Shown here in pieces: positions 11,069-18,727 of a stretch of DNA of 40,097 bases. A model generated the notes under the pieces. That model was not told where the DNA came from. It saw only the letters and a program-made list of their open reading frames with translations, and made no database searches. The number at the start of each line of letters is the position of its first letter. Position 1 is the stretch's first letter. The stretch lies in contig JAJPWY010000056.1 in the NCBI GenBank assembly GCA_021205725.1, positions 1 through 40,097 of the forward strand. Reading direction: 5' to 3'. The DNA is from Clostridiales bacterium. Its GTDB lineage: Bacteria > Bacillota > Clostridia > Oscillospirales > Oscillospiraceae. A program made the position numbers and the translations under genes.

Positions 11069-11227
11069 ATGGCGCAGCGGCTCATTTTGCAGCACGTTTC
11101 CGGCACCGTGGATACCGTTGCAGGTTCTTCCTCCGAAGAGCCGGAATCATTATGCAGGCAGATAGTCTCTATCTGTCTGCATTTTTGTCCCACGCTCTGT
11201 CTCTGCTCTACACTGGGAGGTATCTGA
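11069..11227 (+). CDS. possible 52-codon leader peptide upstream of purE
   Basis: An ATG at 11069 stands 8 nt after a perfect AGGAGG (11055-11060), and the frame stays open for 52 codons to TGA 11225-11227. The stop lies one base before the purE ATG. The frame runs straight through the leader terminator and across the purE ribosome binding site. The peptide (MAQRLILQHVSGTVDTVAGS at the start, then a Cys-rich tail with six cysteines in its last 24 residues) matches nothing I recognise. It could be a translated leader that couples translation to attenuation or to purE initiation. It could equally be a chance reading through a structured RNA whose AGGAGG is part of an aptamer. Confidence 0.4.
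   Translation: MAQRLILQHVSGTVDTVAGSSSEEPESLCRQIVSICLHFCPTLCLCSTLGGI
11152..11186 (+). terminator. intrinsic terminator/attenuator in the purE leader
   Basis: A 14-bp stem (11152-11165 with 11169-11182, one G-T pair, loop TCT) is followed by TTTTT ending at 11186, about 42 nt before purE and well after the promoter. A full terminator between promoter and first gene implies regulated readthrough. Upstream hairpins are TTCCGGC/GCCGGAA (11098-11104 with 11140-11146), enclosing TCTTC/GAAGA (11126-11139), and CCGC/GCGG (11064-11080). Confidence 0.8.
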
Positions 11228-11228
11228 C

Positions 11229-11726
11229 ATGAGTAAAAAAGTCGCCGTCATTATGGGCTCGGACAGCGATCTGCCCGTCATGCAGGAGGCGGTGGACAAG
11301 CTCCGCTCCTTTGACATTCCGGTAGAGGTGCGGGTCATCTCCGCCCACCGGACGCCCCGGGCTGCGGAGGAGTTCGCCTCCCACGCCGCAGAAAACGGCT
11401 TCGGCGTCATCATCGCCGGAGCTGGGAAGGCCGCCCATCTGGGGGGCGTTCTCGCCGCTTACACCACCCTGCCGGTGATTGGCGTCCCCATCAAGACCAG
11501 CATGATGGGCGGACTGGACAGCCTGCTCTCCATGGTTCAGATGCCCAGCGGCATCCCGGTGGCCACGGTGGGGGTCAACGCCGGAGCCAACGCCGGTATC
11601 CTCGCCGCCCAGCTCCTGGCCGTGGGAGACGAGGCGCTTACCGCAAAGCTCGTCGCCTTCAAGGAGGAGATGGCCGCCTCCGTGTCCGCCAAGGACGAAA
11701 AGATCCGCACGCAGTTTCAGAACTGA
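11229..11726 (+). CDS. purE: 5-(carboxyamino)imidazole ribonucleotide mutase (PurE)
   Basis: Converts N5-CAIR to CAIR in de novo purine synthesis. The 165-residue protein carries the class I signatures MGSDSDLPVM (near the N-terminus), SAHRTP and GAGKAAHLGG, plus MPSGIPVATV. These argue against the animal/Treponema class II enzyme that uses CO2 directly. Class I PurE normally works with PurK, whose gene is not in this cluster. It starts at ATG 11229 with GGGAGG 8 nt upstream. It is the first enzyme gene of the cluster, 66 nt before purC. Confidence 0.97.
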   Translation: MSKKVAVIMGSDSDLPVMQEAVDKLRSFDIPVEVRVISAHRTPRAAEEFASHAAENGFGVIIAGAGKAAHLGGVLAAYTTLPVIGVPIKTSMMGGLDSLLSMVQMPSGIPVATVGVNAGANAGILAAQLLAVGDEALTAKLVAFKEEMAASVSAKDEKIRTQFQN

Positions 11727-11793
11727 CCTCAAATTGCAGCTGTTTTCCCATTCATTTGTCCAAAATTTCGTCACAGGAAAGGAAGTCATTGCC

Positions 11794-12510
11794 ATGGAAA
11801 AGCTCCAGCAGCTCTACGAGGGCAAGGCCAAGAAGGTCTTTGCCACCGACGACCCCAATGTTGTCATCGTCTCCTACAAGGACGACGCCACCGCCTTTAA
11901 CGGCCTGAAAAAGGGAACCATCGCAGGCAAGGGCGTCATCAACAACCGGATGAGCAACCACATGATGCGTCGTCTGGAGGCCGCAGGCGTCCCCACTCAC
12001 TACATTGAGGAGCTGTCCGACCGGGAGACCGCCGTCAAAAAGGTGTCTATTGTCCCTCTGGAGGTCATCATCCGCAATATTTCCGCCGGTTCCTTCGCCA
12101 AGCGCTTTGGCGTGGAGGAGGGGATCGTCTTTGACGAGCCCACCATCGAGTTCTCCTACAAGAGCGACGAGCTGGGCGACCCCCTGATGAACGCCTATCA
12201 CGCCGTGGCCCTCAAGGCCGCCACCTGGGAGGAGATCGACCTCATCAAGAAGTACGCCTTCCAGGTCAACGACCTGCTCAAGAGCTTTCTCAAGAGCGTG
12301 GGTATCGACCTGGTGGACTTCAAGCTGGAGTTCGGCAAGCTGCCGGACGGCACCATCGTCCTGGCCGACGAGATCAGCCCGGACACCTGCCGTCTGTGGG
12401 ACGAGACCACCCACGAGAAGCTGGACAAGGATCGCTTCCGCCGGGATATGGGCGGCGCTGAGGAGGCCTATCAGGAGGTCATGCGCCGTCTGATGGGCGA
12501 CCAGGATTGA
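11794..12510 (+). CDS. purC: phosphoribosylaminoimidazole-succinocarboxamide synthase
   Basis: SAICAR synthetase joins CAIR to aspartate with ATP. The 238-residue protein opens MEKLQQLYEGKAKKVF, the family signature, and contains the substrate-binding stretch VIIRNISAGSFAKRFGVEEG and the DEISPDTCRLWD motif near the C-terminus. I chose ATG 11794 over the in-frame 11734 start because the family begins here and AGGAAAGG lies 8 nt upstream. Its TGA overlaps the purF ATG by one base, so the pair is translationally coupled. Confidence 0.97.
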   Translation: MEKLQQLYEGKAKKVFATDDPNVVIVSYKDDATAFNGLKKGTIAGKGVINNRMSNHMMRRLEAAGVPTHYIEELSDRETAVKKVSIVPLEVIIRNISAGSFAKRFGVEEGIVFDEPTIEFSYKSDELGDPLMNAYHAVALKAATWEEIDLIKKYAFQVNDLLKSFLKSVGIDLVDFKLEFGKLPDGTIVLADEISPDTCRLWDETTHEKLDKDRFRRDMGGAEEAYQEVMRRLMGDQD

Positions 12511-13964
12511 TGGCAGAGAACCGCCATTTCCTTGATGAGGGCAAGCTGCGGGAGGAGTGCGGCGTCTTTGGGCTGATCACCGGGCCGGACAGTCACCGGG
12601 AGCCTGCCTTTGACACCTACAACGCCCTCTACGCCCTCCAGCACCGGGGACAGGACTCCTGCGGCATCGCCGTCGCCCAGCGGGGGCAGCTCCGGGTTCA
12701 CAAGGGCAAGGGACTGGTGCCCGACGTGTTCACCATGCAGGACCTGGAGGCCTTCCGGGGAGCCAACGTGGCCATCGGCCACGTGCGCCACGCCACCAAC
12801 GCCGCCTCGGTCAACCCCGCCAACATCCAGCCCCTGCTGGTGCGCCACGCCTCCGGCTCCATGGCCCTGTGCTACAACGGCACCCTGGCCAACGGCCGCT
12901 CTCTCCGGGCGGAGTCGGAGAACCGGGGGGGCATTTTCCAGGGCACCAACGACGCCGAGGTCATCGCCTATCTCATCGTCCGGGAGCATCTGCGCACCCA
13001 TACCCTGGAGGACGCAGTCATCAACGCCATGGAGTATATGATCGGAGCTTATTCCATGGTACTGCTTCAGTCGGACAAGCTCATCGCCGCCCGGGACCCC
13101 AACGGCTTCCGGCCTCTGTGCATCGGGCGCATTGGCGACGCGTACATCTTCGCCTCCGAGTCCTGCGCTATTGAGGCGCTGGGCGGCGTCTTTCTCCGGG
13201 ACGTGGAGCCGGGAGAGGTGGTGGTGGCCCAGGACGGGGAGCTGAAGAGCTTCCACTGCCGTATCCGGGCCGCCCGCCGCTCCCTGTGCCTGTTCGAGCT
13301 GATCTACTTCGCCCGGCAGGACTCGGTCATCGACGGCTGCGCCGTGGGGGCCGTCCGGGAGGCCGCAGGCCGGGAGCTGGCCCGGCAGAACACCGTTCAG
13401 GGCGATCTGGTCATCGGCGTCCCCGACTCCGGCATCGCCGCCGCCATGGGCTTTGCCAGTGAGTCCGGCATCCCCTACGACATCGGCCTGATGAAAAACC
13501 GGTATATCGCCCGGACCTTTATCCAGAGCCAGAAATGGGAGCAGGAAAAGAGCCTGCGTATCAAGCTAAACGCCGTCAGCGCCACCGTCCGGGGCAAGCG
13601 GGTGATTCTGGTGGACGACTCCATCATCCGGGGCCGCACCTGCGCCCGGATCGTCAAGCTCCTCCGGGACGCCGGGGCGAAAGAGGTCCACATGCGGGTC
13701 TCCTCTCCCCCCTTCCGGTATCAGTGCCACTTTGGCACCGCCACTCCTCCGGCGGAGGATATGGTGGCCAGCGGCCGCACCCCGGAGGAGGTCTGCCGCA
13801 TCATCGGGGCGGACTCCCTCCAGTACCTCTCTCTGGAGAGCCTGAAACGGCTGGCCGGACGGGAGGGGCTGGGCTTTTGCGACGCCTGCTTTACCGGGGA
13901 CTATGTGCTCCCCGTCCGGGAGGCCGACCCACGTCAGCTCTCCATTTTTCCAACCTTAGAATGA
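12510..13964 (+). CDS. purF: amidophosphoribosyltransferase
   Basis: First committed step: PRPP plus glutamine to phosphoribosylamine. The 484-residue protein starts with a 16-residue propeptide; cleavage would expose the Ntn nucleophile Cys17 (EECGVFG). The PRPP loop is VILVDDSIIRGRT. Cysteines in SLCLFELIYF, FRYQCHFG and GFCDACFTGDY correspond to the 4Fe-4S ligands of the Bacillus subtilis-type enzyme, so it should be an oxygen-sensitive iron-sulfur form. ATG 12510 overlaps the purC stop (TGATG). In the family, activity is controlled by end-product nucleotides. Confidence 0.97.
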   Translation: MAENRHFLDEGKLREECGVFGLITGPDSHREPAFDTYNALYALQHRGQDSCGIAVAQRGQLRVHKGKGLVPDVFTMQDLEAFRGANVAIGHVRHATNAASVNPANIQPLLVRHASGSMALCYNGTLANGRSLRAESENRGGIFQGTNDAEVIAYLIVREHLRTHTLEDAVINAMEYMIGAYSMVLLQSDKLIAARDPNGFRPLCIGRIGDAYIFASESCAIEALGGVFLRDVEPGEVVVAQDGELKSFHCRIRAARRSLCLFELIYFARQDSVIDGCAVGAVREAAGRELARQNTVQGDLVIGVPDSGIAAAMGFASESGIPYDIGLMKNRYIARTFIQSQKWEQEKSLRIKLNAVSATVRGKRVILVDDSIIRGRTCARIVKLLRDAGAKEVHMRVSSPPFRYQCHFGTATPPAEDMVASGRTPEEVCRIIGADSLQYLSLESLKRLAGREGLGFCDACFTGDYVLPVREADPRQLSIFPTLE

Positions 13965-13981
13965 CAGGAGGAACCCGAAAG

Positions 13982-15034
13982 ATGAATCCCAACAGCAACA
14001 GCAGTCAGTCCGCCTCCTACGCCGCCGCCGGTGTGGATGTCACCGCCGGTTATGAAGCGGTCAGCCGTATCAAGCCCCTGGTGGCCTCTACGGTGGTCCC
14101 CGGCGTCCTGGGGGGTATCGGGGACTTCGGCGGCATGTTCGAGCCGCAGATGCAGGGCATGAGCCGCCCGGTGCTGGTCTCCGGCACCGACGGCGTGGGC
14201 ACCAAGCTCAAGCTGGCCTTCCTGATGGACAAGCATGACACCGTGGGCATCGACTGTGTGGCCATGTGCGTCAACGACATCGTCTGCTCCGGCGCCCTGC
14301 CCATGTTCTTCCTGGACTATATCGCCTGCGGCAAAAACCAGCCGGCCAGAATCGAGGCCATCGTCTCCGGCATTGCCGACGGCTGCCGCCGGGCGGGCTG
14401 CGCTCTCATCGGCGGGGAGACCGCCGAGATGCCCGGCTTCTATCCGGAGGACGAGTACGACCTGGCGGGCTTCTCCGTGGGTCTGGTGGACTACGACAAG
14501 CGCATCACCAGCGACCGGATGGAGGAGGGCGACATCCTCCTGGGCCTCGGCTCCTCCGGCGTCCACTCCAACGGCTATTCCCTGGTGCGCAAGGTGCTGG
14601 ACATCAACAACACCTACGACCGGTACTACGGCGAGCTGGGCTGCACCCTGGGGGAGGAGCTGCTCAAGCCCACCCGCATCTATGTCCAGGCCATCCGCTA
14701 CCTGATGGAGTGCGGCATCGACATCCACGGCATCAGCCACATCACCGGCGGCGGCCTGTATGAAAACGTTCCCCGGATGATGCCCCAGGGTCTCACCGCC
14801 CGCATCAACGTCAACTCTATTCCCCAGATGCCCATCTTCTCCATCATCCAGCAGGCCGGAGCCATCCCCGCCCATGATATGTACAACACCTTCAACATGG
14901 GCGTGGGCATGGTGCTGGCCGTTCCCAGAGATCACGCGGGAGAGGCTATGAACCTGCTGGTCCAGAACGGAGAGCGGGTCTCGGTCATCGGCCACGTCTG
15001 CAAGGGGGAGAGCGGCGTAGAGGTGCTGCTGTGA
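13982..15034 (+). CDS. purM: phosphoribosylformylglycinamidine cyclo-ligase (AIR synthetase)
   Basis: ATP-dependent closure of FGAM to AIR. The 350-residue protein carries the family motifs SYAAAGVDVTAGYEAV, SGTDGVGTKLKLAF, ALIGGETAEMPGFY and the glycine-rich HITGGGLYENVPRM. I chose ATG 13982 because AGGAGG precedes it; an in-frame ATG at 13961 overlaps the purF stop and would add seven residues. Its stop overlaps the purN GTG start. The preceding enzyme, PurL, is not in the window. Confidence 0.97.
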   Translation: MNPNSNSSQSASYAAAGVDVTAGYEAVSRIKPLVASTVVPGVLGGIGDFGGMFEPQMQGMSRPVLVSGTDGVGTKLKLAFLMDKHDTVGIDCVAMCVNDIVCSGALPMFFLDYIACGKNQPARIEAIVSGIADGCRRAGCALIGGETAEMPGFYPEDEYDLAGFSVGLVDYDKRITSDRMEEGDILLGLGSSGVHSNGYSLVRKVLDINNTYDRYYGELGCTLGEELLKPTRIYVQAIRYLMECGIDIHGISHITGGGLYENVPRMMPQGLTARINVNSIPQMPIFSIIQQAGAIPAHDMYNTFNMGVGMVLAVPRDHAGEAMNLLVQNGERVSVIGHVCKGESGVEVLL

Positions 15035-15663
15035 AGCGGATCGCCGTTCTGGTCTCCGGCGGAGGCACCAACCTCCAGGCCCTCATCGACGCCCAGAGCC
15101 GGGGGGAGCTGGGGCCGGGAGAGATCGCCGCGGTCATCTCCTCCTCCCCGGAGGCCTACGCCCTCCGCCGGGCGGAGCAGGCCGGTATCCCCGGCTATGT
15201 GGTCAGCCGGAAGGACTTCCCCTCCAACCAGGCCATGACCGCCAGCCTCACCCGGCTGCTGGGGGAGCTGGAGATCGACCTGGTGGTGCTGGCGGGCTTT
15301 CTCTATGTGCTCACAGAGGAGTTGATCGAGGCCTATCCCAACGCCATCATCAACGTCCATCCCGCCCTCATCCCCTCCTTCTGCGGAGAGGGGGCCTACG
15401 GCCTCCATGTCCACGAGATGGCCCTGGCCTATGGGGTGAAGGTCTCCGGCGCCACCGTCCACTTTGTCAACGAGCAGTGCGACGGCGGCCCCATCATCCT
15501 CCAGCGGGCGGTCCCCGTGGAGGAGGGAGACACCCCCCAGACCCTCCAGCGGCGCATTATGGAGCAGGCGGAGTGGAAGCTACTGCCCCAGGCGGTGCGC
15601 CTGTTCTGCCAGGGACGGCTCCGGGTGGAGGGGCGGATCGTCCACATTTTGCCTGACAATTGA
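15031..15663 (+). CDS. purN: phosphoribosylglycinamide formyltransferase
   Basis: Folate-dependent GAR transformylase. The 210-residue protein shows the formyltransferase core: VLVSGGGTNLQALID at the N-terminus, and catalytic residues N108 and H110 (INVHPALIPSF) and D151 (QCDGGPI). The start is GTG 15031, overlapping the purM TGA by three bases, which signals coupling. It needs 10-formyl-tetrahydrofolate, as does the transformylase encoded at 16414-17592. Confidence 0.96.
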   Translation: MKRIAVLVSGGGTNLQALIDAQSRGELGPGEIAAVISSSPEAYALRRAEQAGIPGYVVSRKDFPSNQAMTASLTRLLGELEIDLVVLAGFLYVLTEELIEAYPNAIINVHPALIPSFCGEGAYGLHVHEMALAYGVKVSGATVHFVNEQCDGGPIILQRAVPVEEGDTPQTLQRRIMEQAEWKLLPQAVRLFCQGRLRVEGRIVHILPDN

Positions 15664-15690
15664 TTTCATTCTGATACAGTGAGGTGTGCC

Positions 15691-16401
15691 ATGAAACCCC
15701 TTGATCTCATGCAGGAGCTGCGGCGCAATCCCTATCCCGGGCGAGGCATCATCCTGGGCCGGAGCGCCGACGGCGAAAAGGCCGTCATCGCCTATTTCAT
15801 TATGGGCCGCAGCGAGAACAGCCGGAACCGTATTTTCTCCGTCACTGAGGACGGCATCCGTACCGAGGCATACGACCCCTCCAAAATGGTTGACCCCTCC
15901 CTCATCATCTACCATCCCGTGCGCAAGGTGGGGGAGCTGACCATCGTCACCAACGGCGACCAGACGGACACCATTATGGAGGCGCTCAACCAGGGCCACT
16001 GTTACCGTCATGCCCTGCAGACCCGCACCTTCGAGCCGGACGGCCCCAACTACACTCCCCGTATCTCCGGGGTGGTGAAGCCGGACGGGGGCTACAATCT
16101 CTCCATCCTCAAGAGCTTCAACGGCGACCCGGCCTTCTGCAGCCGGTACTTCTTCGAGTATGACGGAGTCCCCGCCGGGTACGGTCACTTTATCCACACC
16201 TATCAGGGGGACGGCAGTCCCCTCCCCTCCTTTGAGGGGGAGCCGGAGCTGGTGGGCATCCCGGCAAGCTCCGCCGCTGAGCTGGCGGACCTGATCTGGG
16301 ACAGCCTGAACGGGGAGAACAAGGTCTCCCTCTTTGTCCGCACCATCGACCTGGCGACCCAGGAGACCGACGACGTGATCATCAACAAGCATACCCGGTG
16401 A
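15691..16401 (+). CDS. purO: IMP cyclohydrolase, PurO-like
   Basis: Predicted to close FAICAR to IMP, the last step of the pathway. The 236-residue protein belongs to the PurO-type IMP cyclohydrolase family first defined in methanogenic archaea and also found in Clostridia. Characteristic segments are NPYPGRGIILGRS (13-25), AYFIMGRSENSRNR (34-47) and TNGDQTDTI. It is unrelated to the N-terminal domain of ordinary bifunctional PurH. The start is ATG 15691 with GAGGTG upstream; a GTG at 15679 is possible but less likely. It lies 27 nt after purN and 12 nt before the stand-alone transformylase, with which it replaces PurH. Confidence 0.9.
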   Translation: MKPLDLMQELRRNPYPGRGIILGRSADGEKAVIAYFIMGRSENSRNRIFSVTEDGIRTEAYDPSKMVDPSLIIYHPVRKVGELTIVTNGDQTDTIMEALNQGHCYRHALQTRTFEPDGPNYTPRISGVVKPDGGYNLSILKSFNGDPAFCSRYFFEYDGVPAGYGHFIHTYQGDGSPLPSFEGEPELVGIPASSAAELADLIWDSLNGENKVSLFVRTIDLATQETDDVIINKHTR

Positions 16402-16413
16402 GGAGGCACTGTC

Positions 16414-17592
16414 ATGAAGGAACTGGAACTGAAATATGGTCTGAACCCCAACCAAAAGCCCTCGAAAATCTACATGGCGGACGGGGGCGAGCTGCCCATC
16501 ACGGTGCTCAACGGCCGCCCGGGGTATATCAACTTTATGGACGCCTTCAACTCCTGGCAGCTGGTCAGCGAGCTGAAGGCCTCCACCGGCCTGCCCGCCG
16601 CCGCCTCCTTTAAGCACGTCTCCCCTGCCGGGGCTGCCGTGGCAAAGCCGCTGACCGACATCGACCGTCACATCTATTTTGTGGACAAGGATGCGGAGGT
16701 CTCCCCCATCGCCTCCGCCTATATCCGGGCACGGGGCGCCGACCGGCTCTGCTCCTACGGCGACTGGGCCGCCCTGTCCGACGTCTGTGACGCCGCCACC
16801 GCCGCCTATCTCAAGGGAGAGGTCTCCGACGGCATCATCGCCCCCGGCTATACCGACGAGGCCCTGGCGATCCTGAAAAGCAAAAAGAAGGGCAATTACA
16901 ACGTCATTCAGGTGGACCCCAGCTACGTCCCCAAGGCCCAGGAGCGGCGGGAGATCTTCGGCGTGGTCTTTGAGCAGGGCCACAGCTTCCTGACCATCGA
17001 CGAGGAAATGCTGTCCAACATCGTCACCGATAACAAGAACCTCCCTGACAGCGCCAAAACCGACCTGATCCTCTCCCTCATCACCCTGAAATACACCCAA
17101 TCCAACTCCGTCTGCTACGTCAAGGACGGCCAGACCATCGGCGTTGGGGCGGGTCAGCAGAGCCGCATCCACTGCACCCGTCTGGCCGGGGACAAGGCCA
17201 ACAACTGGTGGATGCGCCAGCACCCGAAGGTCTTGGGCCTGCAATTTGTGGACGGCATCCGCCGCCCCGACCGGGACAACGCCATCGATGTCTATACCTC
17301 CAACGAGTATGAGGACATTCTGGCCGACGGCGTGTGGCAGGAGAGCTTCCAGGTCAAGCCGGAGCCTCTCACTGAGGCGGAGAAGAAGGAATGGGTGGCC
17401 CAGCTGTCCGGCGTGGCCTGCGGCAGCGACGCCTTCTTCCCCTTTGGCGACAATGTGGAGCGGGCCTTCAAGTCCGGCGTGCAGTACATCGCCGAACCGG
17501 GGGGCTCCATCCGGGACGACAACGTCATCGAGGCCTGCAACCGCCACGGGATTACCATGTGCTTTACCGGTATGCGGCTGTTCCATCACTGA
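16414..17592 (+). CDS. purV: stand-alone AICAR formyltransferase (PurH transformylase domain only)
   Basis: Transfers formyl from 10-formyl-THF to AICAR, giving FAICAR. The 392-residue protein corresponds to the C-terminal transformylase domain of PurH and lacks the MGS-like cyclohydrolase domain. It keeps the catalytic Lys67-His68 in FKHVSPAG and the conserved YTQSNSVCYVKDGQTIG and GAGQQSRIHC stretches. The C-terminus (VACGSDAFFPFGDNVERA) is intact. The start is ATG 16414 with GAGGAGG-like sequence upstream. It is directly downstream of purO, so the two enzymes together do the job of one bifunctional PurH. A strong terminator follows nine bases after its stop. Confidence 0.93.
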   Translation: MKELELKYGLNPNQKPSKIYMADGGELPITVLNGRPGYINFMDAFNSWQLVSELKASTGLPAAASFKHVSPAGAAVAKPLTDIDRHIYFVDKDAEVSPIASAYIRARGADRLCSYGDWAALSDVCDAATAAYLKGEVSDGIIAPGYTDEALAILKSKKKGNYNVIQVDPSYVPKAQERREIFGVVFEQGHSFLTIDEEMLSNIVTDNKNLPDSAKTDLILSLITLKYTQSNSVCYVKDGQTIGVGAGQQSRIHCTRLAGDKANNWWMRQHPKVLGLQFVDGIRRPDRDNAIDVYTSNEYEDILADGVWQESFQVKPEPLTEAEKKEWVAQLSGVACGSDAFFPFGDNVERAFKSGVQYIAEPGGSIRDDNVIEACNRHGITMCFTGMRLFHH

Positions 17593-17600
17593 TGATAAAC

Positions 17601-17640
17601 CGTGCCTGCCGTGGGCTTGCCCGGCAGGCACGCTGATTTT
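17601..17640 (+). terminator. intrinsic terminator between purV and the aldo/keto reductase
   Basis: An 11-bp perfect stem (CGTGCCTGCCG, 17601-17611, with CGGCAGGCACG, 17622-17632), a 10-nt loop and then a T-rich tail (ATTTTATTTCTTT). It should end most purE-purV transcripts, leaving the reductase and purD dependent on readthrough or an unseen internal promoter. Confidence 0.85.
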
Positions 17641-17664
17641 ATTTCTTTAAACGGAGGGAACGCT

Positions 17665-18693
17665 ATGGACATGGTCACCCTGGGCAGCACCGGCATCACC
17701 GTCAACAAGAACGGGTTCGGCGCGCTGCCCATTCAGCGCATCTCCCAGGAGGACGCCGTCCGGCTGATTCGCAGGGCGTACGACGGCGGCATCCGCTTCT
17801 TCGACACCGCCCGGTTCTACACCGACAGCGAGTGCAAGCTGGGCCAGGCGCTGGAGGGCATCCGGGAGCAGGTGTACGTTGCCACGAAAACCGCCGCAGA
17901 GACAGCGGAGGACTTCTGGAAGGATTTGAACACCTCTCTGGGCAACCTGCGCACCGACTATATCGACCTCTACCAGTTCCACAATCCGGCCTGGTGTCCC
18001 AAGCCGGGGGACGGCACCGGGGTCTATGAGGCCATGCTGGAGGCCAAGGCCCGCGGCATGGTGCGCCACATCGGCATCACCAACCACCGCCTGGCGGTGG
18101 CGAAGGAGGCCATCGCCTCCGGGCTTTACGAGACGCTGCAATTCCCCTTCTCCCACATCTCCGGGGAACAGGAGCGGGAGCTGGTGGCCCTGTGCCGGGA
18201 GCGGAACATGGGCTTTATCGCCATGAAGGCCCTGTCCGGGGGCCTGATCACCAACTCCGCCGCCGCCTACGCCTTTGAGGCCCAGTTCGACAACGTGCTG
18301 CCCATCTGGGGGGTGCAGCGGGAGCGGGAGCTGGATGAGTTTCTCTCCTACATCGACGATCCGCCAGCTCTGACGCCGGAGCTGCAGGCGGTCATCGACC
18401 GGGACCGGGAACAGCTCTGCGGCGAGTTCTGCCGGGGCTGCGGCTACTGTATGCCCTGTCCCGTGGGCATTGAGATCAACAGCTGCGCCCGGATGTCCCT
18501 GATGCTCCGGCGGGCCCCGGCTCAGTCCTGGCTGACCCCGGAGTGGCAGGAGAAGATGAAGCGCATCGAGCAGTGTCTCCACTGTGGCCGGTGCAAGGGC
18601 AAGTGCCCCTACGGGCTGGACACCCCCACCCTGCTGGAGAAGAACTACGAGGACTATAAACGCGTGCTGGCCGGGGAGGTCAGCGTGCTGTAA
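17665..18693 (+). CDS. aldo/keto reductase with C-terminal 4Fe-4S cluster domain
   Basis: The 342-residue protein has an (alpha/beta)8 reductase domain with the catalytic tetrad D47, Y52 (FFDTARFYTDSE), K75 (VYVATKTAA) and H106 (LYQFHNPAW). A cysteine-rich tail follows. Cys252, 256, 259, 262 and 265 lie in a first group, and Cys304, 307, 310 and 314 form a ferredoxin-type CxxCxxCxxxCP. The tail suggests electron exchange with ferredoxin in an anaerobe. I chose ATG 17665 for its GGAGGG site and the family N-terminus. It has no known step in purine synthesis, yet sits between purV and purD. The substrate is unknown. Confidence 0.92.
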   Translation: MDMVTLGSTGITVNKNGFGALPIQRISQEDAVRLIRRAYDGGIRFFDTARFYTDSECKLGQALEGIREQVYVATKTAAETAEDFWKDLNTSLGNLRTDYIDLYQFHNPAWCPKPGDGTGVYEAMLEAKARGMVRHIGITNHRLAVAKEAIASGLYETLQFPFSHISGEQERELVALCRERNMGFIAMKALSGGLITNSAAAYAFEAQFDNVLPIWGVQRERELDEFLSYIDDPPALTPELQAVIDRDREQLCGEFCRGCGYCMPCPVGIEINSCARMSLMLRRAPAQSWLTPEWQEKMKRIEQCLHCGRCKGKCPYGLDTPTLLEKNYEDYKRVLAGEVSVL

Positions 18694-18727
18694 GGCAGTT
18701 ATCACAATCAAAAAGGAGCTGTGAAAG

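Noticed and set aside
11044-11228. Known purine-related riboswitch (guanine, ZTP or PRPP class) upstream of purE
   Set aside because: I looked for the conserved core motifs of these classes and did not find them; a covariance-model search would be decisive.
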